IMG/VR virus record: IMGVR_UViG_3300032245_001641
Span: 1-23,383 of that record
From: a virus
DNA: 23,383 nucleotides
Reading direction: 5' to 3' (one strand)
The position numbers and the translations under genes are program-made. The stretch's first letter is position 1; each line of letters begins with the position of its first letter. The notes under the pieces are model-generated. The model was given only the letters and a program-made list of their open reading frames with translations, was not told the origin of the DNA and did not search any database. Shown here piece by piece: positions 7,079-14,546 of the stretch.

Positions 7079-7083
7079 CGTTT

Positions 7084-7866
7084 ATGAAATACACTGTATG
7101 TACCACTTTTAACGCCGACGGTTACAAGACTTACGGCTCACGCATGATTGACACATTTTTACGCACTTGGCCTCAAGACATTGTGCTCAAAGTGTACACT
7201 GAAGGTTGTGATGTGACACAAACTGCACCCAATTTACAAGTACTGGATTTAGAACAAGTGAGTCCTGATCTTGTGGCATTCAAAAACAAATGGCGCAATG
7301 TGCCCAAGGCCAATGGAGACATTGGGCCTGGCAGTGAACGCAAGGCGTTTAAATGGCAAGCAGTACGCTTTGCTCACAAAGTTTACACTATATTTCATGC
7401 TGCTCGTACCTGCAACACTGAGTGGTTGATTTGGATGGATGCTGACATGGTTTGCCATAGTCCAATCACTGTGTCACGCATTGCTGAATTTTTTCCGGAC
7501 TCAAAGCATATTTGTTATGCTGGTCGTAGCAACAAATTCACTGAATGTGGATTGTATGGCATGCATTTAAGTGAGCCCGTTATTCAAAAGTTTCTCACTG
7601 AGTTTCAACGCATGTATGATGATGCAGAAAATGGTATTTTTAAACTGAGTGAATGGCACGACAGTTATGTGTTTGATGATGTCAAGGCTCGCAGTGACCT
7701 AGCAGAACTCAATTGGTCAGCAGGCCTAATCAATGGCGAAGGTCACCCACTGATCAATTGTGAGTGGGGTGCATACATTGACCACCTTAAAGGCAAACGC
7801 AAAGGCAGTGGTCGTAGCAAACTCAAAGACCTTGTGATTCAACGCACTGAAAAATACTGGCAATGA
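7084..7866 (+). CDS. GT-A-type glycosyltransferase
   Basis: 260 aa from ATG 7084; the frame is open 9 codons further up but that would cross the late-type box and the divergent start. The core WLIWMDADMVCHSPI carries the DxD motif (DAD, 119-121) after a GT-A-like N-terminal half (KYTVCTTFNADGYKTYGSRM). Later NWSAGLINGEGHPLINCEWG may form the acceptor side. The C-terminal tail is lysine/arginine-rich (KGKRKGSGRSKLKDL). First gene of the plus-strand module 7084-10085 and joined to the next gene by an ATGA overlap (7863-7866). Donor and acceptor unknown; transfer of a sugar to a late phage or cell-surface product is inferred from context. Confidence 0.75.
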   Translation: MKYTVCTTFNADGYKTYGSRMIDTFLRTWPQDIVLKVYTEGCDVTQTAPNLQVLDLEQVSPDLVAFKNKWRNVPKANGDIGPGSERKAFKWQAVRFAHKVYTIFHAARTCNTEWLIWMDADMVCHSPITVSRIAEFFPDSKHICYAGRSNKFTECGLYGMHLSEPVIQKFLTEFQRMYDDAENGIFKLSEWHDSYVFDDVKARSDLAELNWSAGLINGEGHPLINCEWGAYIDHLKGKRKGSGRSKLKDLVIQRTEKYWQ

Positions 7867-8666
7867 TATTTCTCAGCAAAAATGGTGACGACGAATACAT
7901 TGACATGTATGCACATGGGCTCGGGCTTGAGAGTACACCCTTGGAGTCATGGTGCTATGAGGACAGCACAGAACCACTCATGTTGCGTGGCATAATGAAA
8001 CACAAGATCATCAAACGGTGCTGGGCAGATAACAGACCATTTAGATACATGGACTCAGGGTACCTGGGCAATCGTCCCAGTCATAAAAATCCTCATGGAT
8101 GGAAACACTATCATCGCATTGTGCCCAACAACTTACAACATGATGCAGTAATACCACGTCCCAGTGATCGCTGGAACCAACTGGGACTAGAGGCAGCCAA
8201 CCGACGCTATGGCAGCAACATACTGATTGTTGCTCCTGACGAAAAGCCTTGTAAATTCTATGATATAGAACTAGAAGCATGGCTGGCAGAAACCACAGCC
8301 ACAATCCAACAACACACAGATAGACTCATTGTCATACGTGAGCGCAATCGGAGTCGCACTGATAGAAAAACCAATCGTGTAGAACATGCCTTGGATGATG
8401 TGCATGCTGTAGTAACGTTCAACTCAATAGCAGCCACAGAAGCCATCTTAGCAGGTGTGCCTGTGTTTGCTATGGCGCCCAGCAATGCTGCCAGGCCGGT
8501 AAGTAATACAGATTTAAGCCAAATAGACAATCCATGGTTTCCCGATCGAGACCAAGTGCTGGCCTGGGCATATCATTTGGCCTATGCTCAGTTTCACATA
8601 GATGAATTCAAAAACGGCTCAGCCGAACAAATACTTAAACAAACAGAGGAGATATTAAGTGCGTGA
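7863..8666 (+). CDS. GT-B-like surface-glycan transferase (paralogue 2)
   Basis: 267 aa, starting in an ATGA overlap with the GT-A gene. It aligns by eye along its length with the C-terminal half of the 550-aa fusion at 10984-12636. Matching landmarks: MLRGIMK, FRYMDSGYLGN (60-70), YHR-N (83-90), IPRPSDR (97-103), FYDIELEAWL (132-141), TDR (152-154), VTFNSIAATEAILAGVPVF (184-202) and AYAQFHIDEFKNGSA. The VTFNS-EA-GVP segment is the likely donor-binding loop of a GT-B fold. It probably works with the preceding GT-A enzyme, since the other copy has both parts in one chain. Substrate unknown. Confidence 0.7.
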   Translation: MIFLSKNGDDEYIDMYAHGLGLESTPLESWCYEDSTEPLMLRGIMKHKIIKRCWADNRPFRYMDSGYLGNRPSHKNPHGWKHYHRIVPNNLQHDAVIPRPSDRWNQLGLEAANRRYGSNILIVAPDEKPCKFYDIELEAWLAETTATIQQHTDRLIVIRERNRSRTDRKTNRVEHALDDVHAVVTFNSIAATEAILAGVPVFAMAPSNAARPVSNTDLSQIDNPWFPDRDQVLAWAYHLAYAQFHIDEFKNGSAEQILKQTEEILSA

Positions 8667-9309
8667 ATATCAAGGGTGGTGGTTCCCAGACGTTGAATCA
8701 CATTTTCCAAAGATGCTGAAAAAAAGCATAGACAAAGGTGGTCCTGCTGAGTATCAATACCAAGTGCGTGATCGCAGTTTAACACATGCCAAGCGTCGTG
8801 GTGTGGCCCTGGACGTTGGTGCCAATGTGGGCCTGTGGAGTCGTAGCCTTTGCAAGAACTTCAATACAGTGTTGGCATTTGAACCTGTGGCCATGTTTCG
8901 CGAGTGCTTGATTAAAAATGTATCTGCAGATAACTTGCAAGTAAAAGACTTTGCATTGGGCGATAGACGTACCAAGGCCACAATGATCATCACTGAAGGC
9001 AATACTGGTCATACACACATTGATCCTGCCACATTAGGGCAAGGTGATACTGAAGTATACCGACTGGATGATTTAGATTTGGATGAAGTAGACTATATCA
9101 AAATGGATTGCGAAGGCTATGAATATCGTATCTTGCAAGGTGCTGAACAGACCATAAAGAGATGTAGACCTGTTGTTGTGGTAGAACAAAAACCGCACGA
9201 TGCCTACAGTGATCAGTATGGGCAACATGCTGCCATTGAACTATTAAAATCTTGGGGCATGGTCAGGCTAGATCAGGTCAAAGACGATTGGATCATGGGG
9301 TGGCAATAA
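8659..9309 (+). CDS. FkbM-family methyltransferase
   Basis: 216 aa from GTG 8659, overlapping the previous stop by 8 nt. SAM-binding motif I is LDVGANVGLW (51-60), followed by VLAFEPV (71-77), in which the acidic residue would contact the SAM ribose. The diagnostic FkbM stretch DYIKMDCEGYE is at 145-155. FkbM-type enzymes O-methylate sugars, polyketides or polysaccharide ends. Placed between two GT-B-like genes in the same plus-strand module, it most likely methylates the glycan made here, for example as a cap. That assignment is inference; the family call is strong. Confidence 0.88.
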   Translation: MREYQGWWFPDVESHFPKMLKKSIDKGGPAEYQYQVRDRSLTHAKRRGVALDVGANVGLWSRSLCKNFNTVLAFEPVAMFRECLIKNVSADNLQVKDFALGDRRTKATMIITEGNTGHTHIDPATLGQGDTEVYRLDDLDLDEVDYIKMDCEGYEYRILQGAEQTIKRCRPVVVVEQKPHDAYSDQYGQHAAIELLKSWGMVRLDQVKDDWIMGWQ

Positions 9310-10085
9310 AATATGCATGGTCACCAGAAGTCAAAGGCGAGTTTGAAACTTGGAGTCTGGTACCTTGGCAGCGGCAAGGACTAAAAACATTTGATCGTTT
9401 GAATCAGATACCACAAGACCATGTGTTGGTTGTGAGCCATTTTGCGCCATGGTGGTCGCCACTCAAAGAATGGATTGCCAGTGGTCGTCCCTGGATTGAA
9501 ATTGAATACGGATATTGGGGACTGGATACTCCGCGTCGAGCCACACGCAGGGTCACCTACTGCGGACATCACAACATGAACCTACGCCCTAGACCTTACA
9601 GCAGGGCTATGTTGTTTCCCGCACCTGTGCAACAAGAATGGCAACAGAGACCTGGCGAATATGTGTTGGTACCCATGCCCATAAATGAGCTGTTAGTTGA
9701 ACGTCGGGGCATGAACATATCCGAGTGGTGTGCGATGATAAAAACAGAAATCAGCAAGTACTGGTCTGGTCCTATAGTATGGCGCAAAAAGGCTGGGGAG
9801 AAAGCATTGCGATTTCAGCATTTTCAAAATCAACTGTCTCGAGCACATGCTGTGGTTGGAGAACGTACCATGGCCTGTGTGGAGGCTGTGCTGTCAGGCA
9901 TACCTGCATATACTGTGGATGCCAGCATGACCACATTGCTCATGGGCGGCGTAGAAAATTTGGCCAATATACAATACCCCGATCGAGCTGACTGGTGGGA
10001 TCATATTGCATGGAGTCAGTTCCACGTTGACGAATTTGCCAAAGGCAATATTGCAGAGCTTGTGGAGTTATACCAAATACGGTAA
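9300..10085 (+). CDS. GT-B-like surface-glycan transferase (paralogue 3)
   Basis: 261 aa from GTG 9300, overlapping the FkbM stop by 10 nt. The frame is open 16 codons further up, but VAIKYAWSPE looks like a proper N-terminus. Shared family landmarks: WIEIEYGYWG (65-74), RVTYCGHHN (84-92), VVGERTMACVEAVLSGIPAY (about 185-204) and IAWSQFHVDEFAKGN (236-250), the last nearly the same as in paralogue 2. The N-terminal VLVVSHFAPWW is Rossmann-like. Last gene of the plus module; its 3' end overlaps the convergent gene by 18 nt with no terminator between. Same caution on substrate as its relatives. Confidence 0.7.
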   Translation: MAIKYAWSPEVKGEFETWSLVPWQRQGLKTFDRLNQIPQDHVLVVSHFAPWWSPLKEWIASGRPWIEIEYGYWGLDTPRRATRRVTYCGHHNMNLRPRPYSRAMLFPAPVQQEWQQRPGEYVLVPMPINELLVERRGMNISEWCAMIKTEISKYWSGPIVWRKKAGEKALRFQHFQNQLSRAHAVVGERTMACVEAVLSGIPAYTVDASMTTLLMGGVENLANIQYPDRADWWDHIAWSQFHVDEFAKGNIAELVELYQIR

Positions 10086-10991
10086 AAACTTTTGATAAAT
10101 GCGGCCTGCTTGTGCATCTTCATCGCTCCAGTGTGCGGATGCTAGATCATAGACCCATTGTTCTCTAGCAAAGGTATTGGGTGTTTCGATCTTGGAAATG
10201 TCTTGGTTGGCGACTGTCCAGCTCACACAACTTGAATCATCCACAAACACTGGTATGCCTTCACACACTGCTGCCACGCTGGCACTGCTGTTAAAAAACA
10301 CTGCTGAATGTGCCCCTTGCAGATTTTCAAACAAAGAACTTTGTGTGGGTTCGAGTATGACAACATTGTGTTGATTTTGTTTGGTTGTATACTGTGCAAA
10401 ATCTTGCATATTGTACTGTCCTGGGTGAGGGCGGACATAAATCTGTCTTGAACTCACTGTTCTAATTTGCTGAATCTTTTCATTCAGCCATTGGATAGGA
10501 TTCAAAGTTTTCATGGCAAAACCGCCATCTCGTTGCATACAAATCAAAATATATCCTGCATGGTTGTTGCGAACAGGTTTTAATTGTACACCCAACTGTT
10601 GACTTATTTCTGTCCATTTACCAGCATCACTATTGCGGTTGGCATACTCAGCACGATCATAAAATGGTCCGTTGAGGCTGTATCGCAAATAACTGCCATG
10701 TTCGTCGAGATATTTCCAGCATGATGCATCTATGCACATGGTGTGAAGTTTTCGTTGGCGTTGTTCTGAGATGATCTCTTTTCGCAATGCAATATTACGG
10801 CCGCCAGTGTTTGTAGTAGCCCAACCCAACATCACTGCCAATCGACTGGGGGTATAACGATGTTCCCATTCTACTACCACAGTGTGGCCCACAGCACGAA
10901 CACCATCAGCAAAACTTTCCAGGCACTGTATTTTCCTAGAATGCTTTTGTGGGTTTGCCACACTACTAACGTAAACTACTACGTCAACCAC
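10068..10991 (-). CDS. GT-B-like surface-glycan transferase (paralogue 4)
   Basis: 307 aa from GTG 10991. The open frame extends to 11156, but the extra 55 codons lie inside the fusion gene and read as out-of-frame text, while GTG 10991 has GGAG 11 nt upstream and gives VVDVVVYVSSVANPQKHSRK, a good first strand. Family landmarks: LDEHGSYLRYSLN (95-107), ILICMQRDGG (148-157), YVRPHPGQY (185-193) and VFFNSSASVAAVCEGIPVFV (231-250). RPHP is typical of capsule/teichoic-type GT-B enzymes. The start overlaps the stop of the fusion gene by 8 nt, and the 3' end overlaps the convergent paralogue 3 by 18 nt. Confidence 0.7.
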   Translation of the reverse strand: MVDVVVYVSSVANPQKHSRKIQCLESFADGVRAVGHTVVVEWEHRYTPSRLAVMLGWATTNTGGRNIALRKEIISEQRQRKLHTMCIDASCWKYLDEHGSYLRYSLNGPFYDRAEYANRNSDAGKWTEISQQLGVQLKPVRNNHAGYILICMQRDGGFAMKTLNPIQWLNEKIQQIRTVSSRQIYVRPHPGQYNMQDFAQYTTKQNQHNVVILEPTQSSLFENLQGAHSAVFFNSSASVAAVCEGIPVFVDDSSCVSWTVANQDISKIETPNTFAREQWVYDLASAHWSDEDAQAGRIYQKFLPYLV

Positions 10992-12636
10992 CTTGCAAGA
11001 TTCTCCAGGCAGTGCCATCACGCATTTCTGGCTCGGTGAATTGACAATAAGCAATGTGTCTACACCATGCATGTATCTCTTCCAGGCTGGGTTTTTTAAT
11101 ATATTCAATCTCGCTAATGGAGTTACTGCATAATGCCGCGGCTGCGTTGGGACCAAGTGTGATAGCGGGTTTGCCGTATATCAATGCTTCGCCGGCAGCA
11201 ATACTAGAAAAGGTCACCAGACAATAAATGTCTTGACTCAAAGCTGCTTCCATGCTGTCATCACTGGTTCTAGCGGTGCGACCTGGTTTGCGGCGAACTA
11301 TGACTTCTCGATCTGTGTTGGCTGAGATTTCGGCCAGGGTTTGCTCTAGCCATTGTTCCAGGTCAATGTCGTACAAGTTCAACAACTTCTGACTGGGAGG
11401 TGCCAACAAGATTTTGCCGCCGTCTGCACGACACTTGGCAGGTTTGATGCCTGTGCGTTCAAATCTGTCGCCCGGACGTTCAATTATGGGACCAAAGTTT
11501 TGTACATCGTTTAGGGTCACACGATGGTATGTTTTCTTTTTGCCATTGCCAAAGTATCCAGTATCAATGTAATAAAAGTCTCGGCCACGTTCACGACACG
11601 CTCGCATTTCTTTGCGCTTGGTGATACCACGCAGGATAACTGGCACCATGCTGGGTTCGCTTTTGCTCCAGGTGGTTATTTGGCCGCCTGCTCCCATGGT
11701 AAAACTCTGTAGTACTGGATCAAACATTTTTCCCTTTTCTTGGTATCTAAATTCGCTGTCAATGGCATGCACGGCCTGATTGTCCAGGGCCTGTATTTTC
11801 TCAGTCAATGACTCCAGGCCTAGACCATAGTAGTCACCTGCTGGGTCCACGCGATACTTGACAAGGTCTCTAAATAGTTCCTGCATTTCTGGTGGCACCA
11901 TGTCAAATTCATGGCGTGGCAACGGGGCAGATTCTACTTTTTGTTTATCTGTTGATATTCTTTGTTCACAATAGTTGGTTAGAAGTTTTTCTAAATGCCA
12001 TTCTTCCGAAAAATTTCCTTTGTCGGCAAACTCATGAAAGCAAGGAGTTCCCAAGGTGTAATGCACTAACTTGGCGTCAGGGTTCCCGTCGTATTCAATG
12101 TCCAACCAGTTCCACTCCGGCGGCAGTTCACCAATGCGCTCATCGTCCAGCCAAGTGAATCTATGCAGTTCAGCACCGGTTGATTGTTGTACAAACTCTG
12201 GTGTTAGTCGGCGATTGGGATAACTGTTACAGTTCCATAAGATCACACTTGACCAGTTCTTGCGTGGATAGTCTTCATTCTTGCTGCCAAGATATTTCAC
12301 AGGCATTCGTGTTTGGTAGTCATGTTTGACCACCATGACATCTTTGGTGAAATCTCTGGAGTCCCATAATTCCACAATATCGCCTCGCAAAATCATGTCA
12401 CCGTCGATGAAGATGGCCCAACCTTGGTAGTCCATCAAGTGTGGCACAAGGAATCTACTGTAGATAAATTGATTGCTACCGTCGGTGTGTATTTCATCGT
12501 AGTCTTTGAACAAGTTCAACGCCACAGGAATAATAGCCACAGGCTGACTGGCATGTCTAATAATGCTATTCACACATGTGTGATATGCAATGGCTTCTCT
12601 AGGGTCGTAGCCCACAAACACAGGAATAGGTTTCAT
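10984..12636 (-). CDS. Two-domain glycosyltransferase: GT-A fused to GT-B-like (paralogue 5)
   Basis: 550 aa. Residues 1-225 are a GT8-like GT-A domain: PVFVGYDPREAIAYHTCVNS at the start, WAIFIDGDMIL with DxD (DGD, 78-80), NWSSVILWNC (127-136) and LVHYTLGTPCF (190-200). Residues about 260-550 match paralogue 2: VILRGITKRKE (333-343), YYIDTGYFGNG (355-365), YHRVTLN (370-376), IERPGDR (385-391), LYDIDLEQWL (421-430), TDR (441-443), VTFSSIAAGEALIYGKPA (474-491) and IAYCQFTEPEMRDGTAWRIL. The linker 226-260 is charged. It is probably a bifunctional enzyme adding two units in turn. ATGA overlap with the nucleotidyltransferase gene upstream (12633-12636) ties it to precursor supply. Confidence 0.8.
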   Translation of the reverse strand: MKPIPVFVGYDPREAIAYHTCVNSIIRHASQPVAIIPVALNLFKDYDEIHTDGSNQFIYSRFLVPHLMDYQGWAIFIDGDMILRGDIVELWDSRDFTKDVMVVKHDYQTRMPVKYLGSKNEDYPRKNWSSVILWNCNSYPNRRLTPEFVQQSTGAELHRFTWLDDERIGELPPEWNWLDIEYDGNPDAKLVHYTLGTPCFHEFADKGNFSEEWHLEKLLTNYCEQRISTDKQKVESAPLPRHEFDMVPPEMQELFRDLVKYRVDPAGDYYGLGLESLTEKIQALDNQAVHAIDSEFRYQEKGKMFDPVLQSFTMGAGGQITTWSKSEPSMVPVILRGITKRKEMRACRERGRDFYYIDTGYFGNGKKKTYHRVTLNDVQNFGPIIERPGDRFERTGIKPAKCRADGGKILLAPPSQKLLNLYDIDLEQWLEQTLAEISANTDREVIVRRKPGRTARTSDDSMEAALSQDIYCLVTFSSIAAGEALIYGKPAITLGPNAAAALCSNSISEIEYIKKPSLEEIHAWCRHIAYCQFTEPEMRDGTAWRILQGG

Positions 12637-13397
12637 CTGCGTTCAATATCTTCCTCAACACAGCGTTCACCGTATTGTATTTCAATCAACTTTAGTGGTT
12701 GGTCAGTTTCGTTGCACAGCTGATGCCACTCATTGAGTTTGATCCAGCAGGATTGATGTCGTCCGGGGCTGGCCATCAAGTCATAATCTGTGCTGTGCGG
12801 ATCAACTGTGTACACTGTGGCTTCACCTTCGGCCACAAACCAAAATTCTGCACGTTGTTCATGTCGTTGCATGCTCAAACAAGTATGAGGCAGCACAGTG
12901 AGTTCTTTGAGTTTGGTATTGGCGCCTACTTCGTGCAACACACGATAGTGTCCCCAGGCACGATCCGTTCGAGGTGTTTTCCATTCTGTGAGAATCCATG
13001 AACTTGAATTCATTTTGTGTTCGCCGCCCACACCAAAGCGAAAGTCCACATCATCAAACACCATTTCTGGTATGTTATCGGCTGTGCGATCTCCACCATT
13101 GGCAAATATAAACTTGGTACCTGGAAACATATAGTAGTTACGGGCAACACGAATAGCGTCTATTGCTGATCCATCGTCATCATTGAATTCAATTACTTTG
13201 TCTACCACACGTAAATTTTCAATGATAGCCCGGCGTTCAGTGGCAGGCATAAATGGACGACCTTTTTTGCGTGTGAGCCACTCGTCACTGTTGATCCCAA
13301 CTACAAGTCTGTCTCCCAAGGCCTTGGCAGCTTCAAAGTAGGCAATATGCCCAGAATGTAGCGGATCAAATCCGCCTGTGACTATTACTATTTTCAT
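12633..13397 (-). CDS. Nucleotidyltransferase-cupin fusion (sugar/alcohol-phosphate activation)
   Basis: 254 aa. Residues 1-140 are a cytidylyl/adenylyltransferase of the HxGH superfamily: VTGGFDPLHSGHIAYFEAAK with HSGH (14-17), GINSDEW, ER-II, and NSSSW (130-134) in the place of the ISSTRI-type motif. Residues about 147-253 are a cupin like the C-terminus of type II phosphomannose isomerase/ManC: LPHTCLSMQRHEQRAEFWFV (169-188), EWHQLCNETDQPLKLIEIQYG and EEDIER. The protein could both isomerise and activate a sugar- or polyol-phosphate to a nucleotide donor for the neighbouring transferases. First gene of the minus module; a perfect late box lies 5 nt before the ATG. The exact nucleotide and sugar cannot be told. 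Confidence 0.8.
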   Translation of the reverse strand: MKIVIVTGGFDPLHSGHIAYFEAAKALGDRLVVGINSDEWLTRKKGRPFMPATERRAIIENLRVVDKVIEFNDDDGSAIDAIRVARNYYMFPGTKFIFANGGDRTADNIPEMVFDDVDFRFGVGGEHKMNSSSWILTEWKTPRTDRAWGHYRVLHEVGANTKLKELTVLPHTCLSMQRHEQRAEFWFVAEGEATVYTVDPHSTDYDLMASPGRHQSCWIKLNEWHQLCNETDQPLKLIEIQYGERCVEEDIERR

Positions 13398-13402
13398 GTT
13401 GA

Positions 13403-13410
13403 TATTTATA
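13403..13410 (-). promoter_or_regulatory. T4-late promoter box TATAAATA, leaderless start predicted
   Basis: Perfect TATAAATA on the minus strand (13410-13403), followed by TCAAC and then ATG 13397. The 5-nt gap puts +1 at the A of the ATG. No Shine-Dalgarno sequence is present. Confidence 0.65.
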
Positions 13411-13436
13411 TGTGCAGTTTTGTGCTAAGTAAATCA

Positions 13437-14042
13437 ATGTTCACCGACCAATACTATGAAACGTTAAAACGCAGCCAAGAGTTCCAGCAACAAAGTATAA
13501 ACTGGGGAGGATATGGCAGTTATCAATACATCGAACAACTGCGTTCAATAGTGCAAAAGTACCGTTGCAAAACCATGTTAGATTATGGTTGTGGCAAAGG
13601 ATTGCAATATCCCCAAGACGAAAACAATTTTGCGCAACTGATTGGAATAAAGGATTATGTCATGCATGATCCAGCATACGAAAAACATGCTGATTTGCCG
13701 CCAGGCACATGGGACTTGGTTGTCTGCTTGGATGTGTTGCCATTCATACCCGAATCAGATATAGATGCAGTGCTAGAACTCATGTTGAGTCGTTGCAATA
13801 AGATATGTGTAATTGCACTTCAGCCCATTCCTGAAGCCAAAAAAGCTCGTAGCAAGAAACCTTTTGTATGTGTGCATGATCAGGCCTGGTGGCAGGACAA
13901 ATTATCGCATGAAAAAATTCATTTGATCTGGTACAAGTCAGACAAGCCATTTGATTTGCCAGCTTTTATTGCAAGTAATCCAGTGGGCGGGTTGTCTGCT
14001 TGGCTTAGATTTAAAAATTTTATTAAATCAAAGTTTTTCTAA
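13437..14042 (+). CDS. Class I SAM-dependent methyltransferase (divergent)
   Basis: 201 aa from ATG 13437. An ATG 27 nt upstream (13410) is in frame but lies on the minus-strand late box, so the later start is preferred. Motif I TMLDYGCGKG (46-55) and later TWDLVVCLDVLPFIPE fit a class I methyltransferase. A tail with AWWQDKLSHEKIHLIWY follows. The protein shares its layout with the next gene, which lies on the opposite strand and has AWWMDRV at the same place, so they are probably paralogues. The two genes converge and overlap by 15 nt at their 3' ends. Acceptor unknown; glycan or protein methylation is possible. Confidence 0.7.
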   Translation: MFTDQYYETLKRSQEFQQQSINWGGYGSYQYIEQLRSIVQKYRCKTMLDYGCGKGLQYPQDENNFAQLIGIKDYVMHDPAYEKHADLPPGTWDLVVCLDVLPFIPESDIDAVLELMLSRCNKICVIALQPIPEAKKARSKKPFVCVHDQAWWQDKLSHEKIHLIWYKSDKPFDLPAFIASNPVGGLSAWLRFKNFIKSKFF

Positions 14043-14546
14043 TATCAGTCTGAGTTCAGGTTTTGGGGCGATACCTTTGTGTGGTTTGCCACCATAGTCT
14101 ACAGCCTCCCACCAAGTGACATGGCATTGATCAAACTGTTGTTGCACCCGATCCATCCACCACGCACAGTTTTCCACAATTAAATGTGCATTGCGTCCGT
14201 CGGGTAGATGCTTCTTTGCAGGATAACAAGCAATGATCAAAAAGGCTGCACGTTGGAACTTGCTTTGCATGAGCTTTAGTGACTCATTTAATAATTCGGG
14301 TTCAAAGTGTTCAATCACGTCACAGCTGACAAGACAATCATAGGTACCAACAGGAACGACATTGTAATCAGGGTTACCAGGATCGTAGCCTCCCAATGCT
14401 CGAATATTGGGAAACTTTGCCGCCACACGATCAAGAAGAAATCCATTTGCGCACCCCCAATCTATCAGGCTCCTGGTCTGATACTCGGTGATAAAATTGT
14501 GTACCAAGTCGTACTTGGGCAAAAGTTCTTTGTATATTCCGGTCAT
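14028..14546 (-). CDS. Class I SAM-dependent methyltransferase
   Basis: 172 aa. SLIDWGCANGF (26-36) is motif I, GGYDPGNPDY follows as the acidic second strand, and YDCLVSCDVIEHFEP is the typical post-motif region of Methyltransf_23-like enzymes. The short C-terminal part (CAWWMDRVQQQFDQCHVTWW) is aromatic-rich and similar to the convergent neighbour. ATGA overlap (14543-14546) with the preceding methyltransferase shows it is the last gene of the long operon that begins with gp32. The unusual company with recombination genes does not reveal a substrate. Confidence 0.75.
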   Translation of the reverse strand: MTGIYKELLPKYDLVHNFITEYQTRSLIDWGCANGFLLDRVAAKFPNIRALGGYDPGNPDYNVVPVGTYDCLVSCDVIEHFEPELLNESLKLMQSKFQRAAFLIIACYPAKKHLPDGRNAHLIVENCAWWMDRVQQQFDQCHVTWWEAVDYGGKPHKGIAPKPELRLILEKL

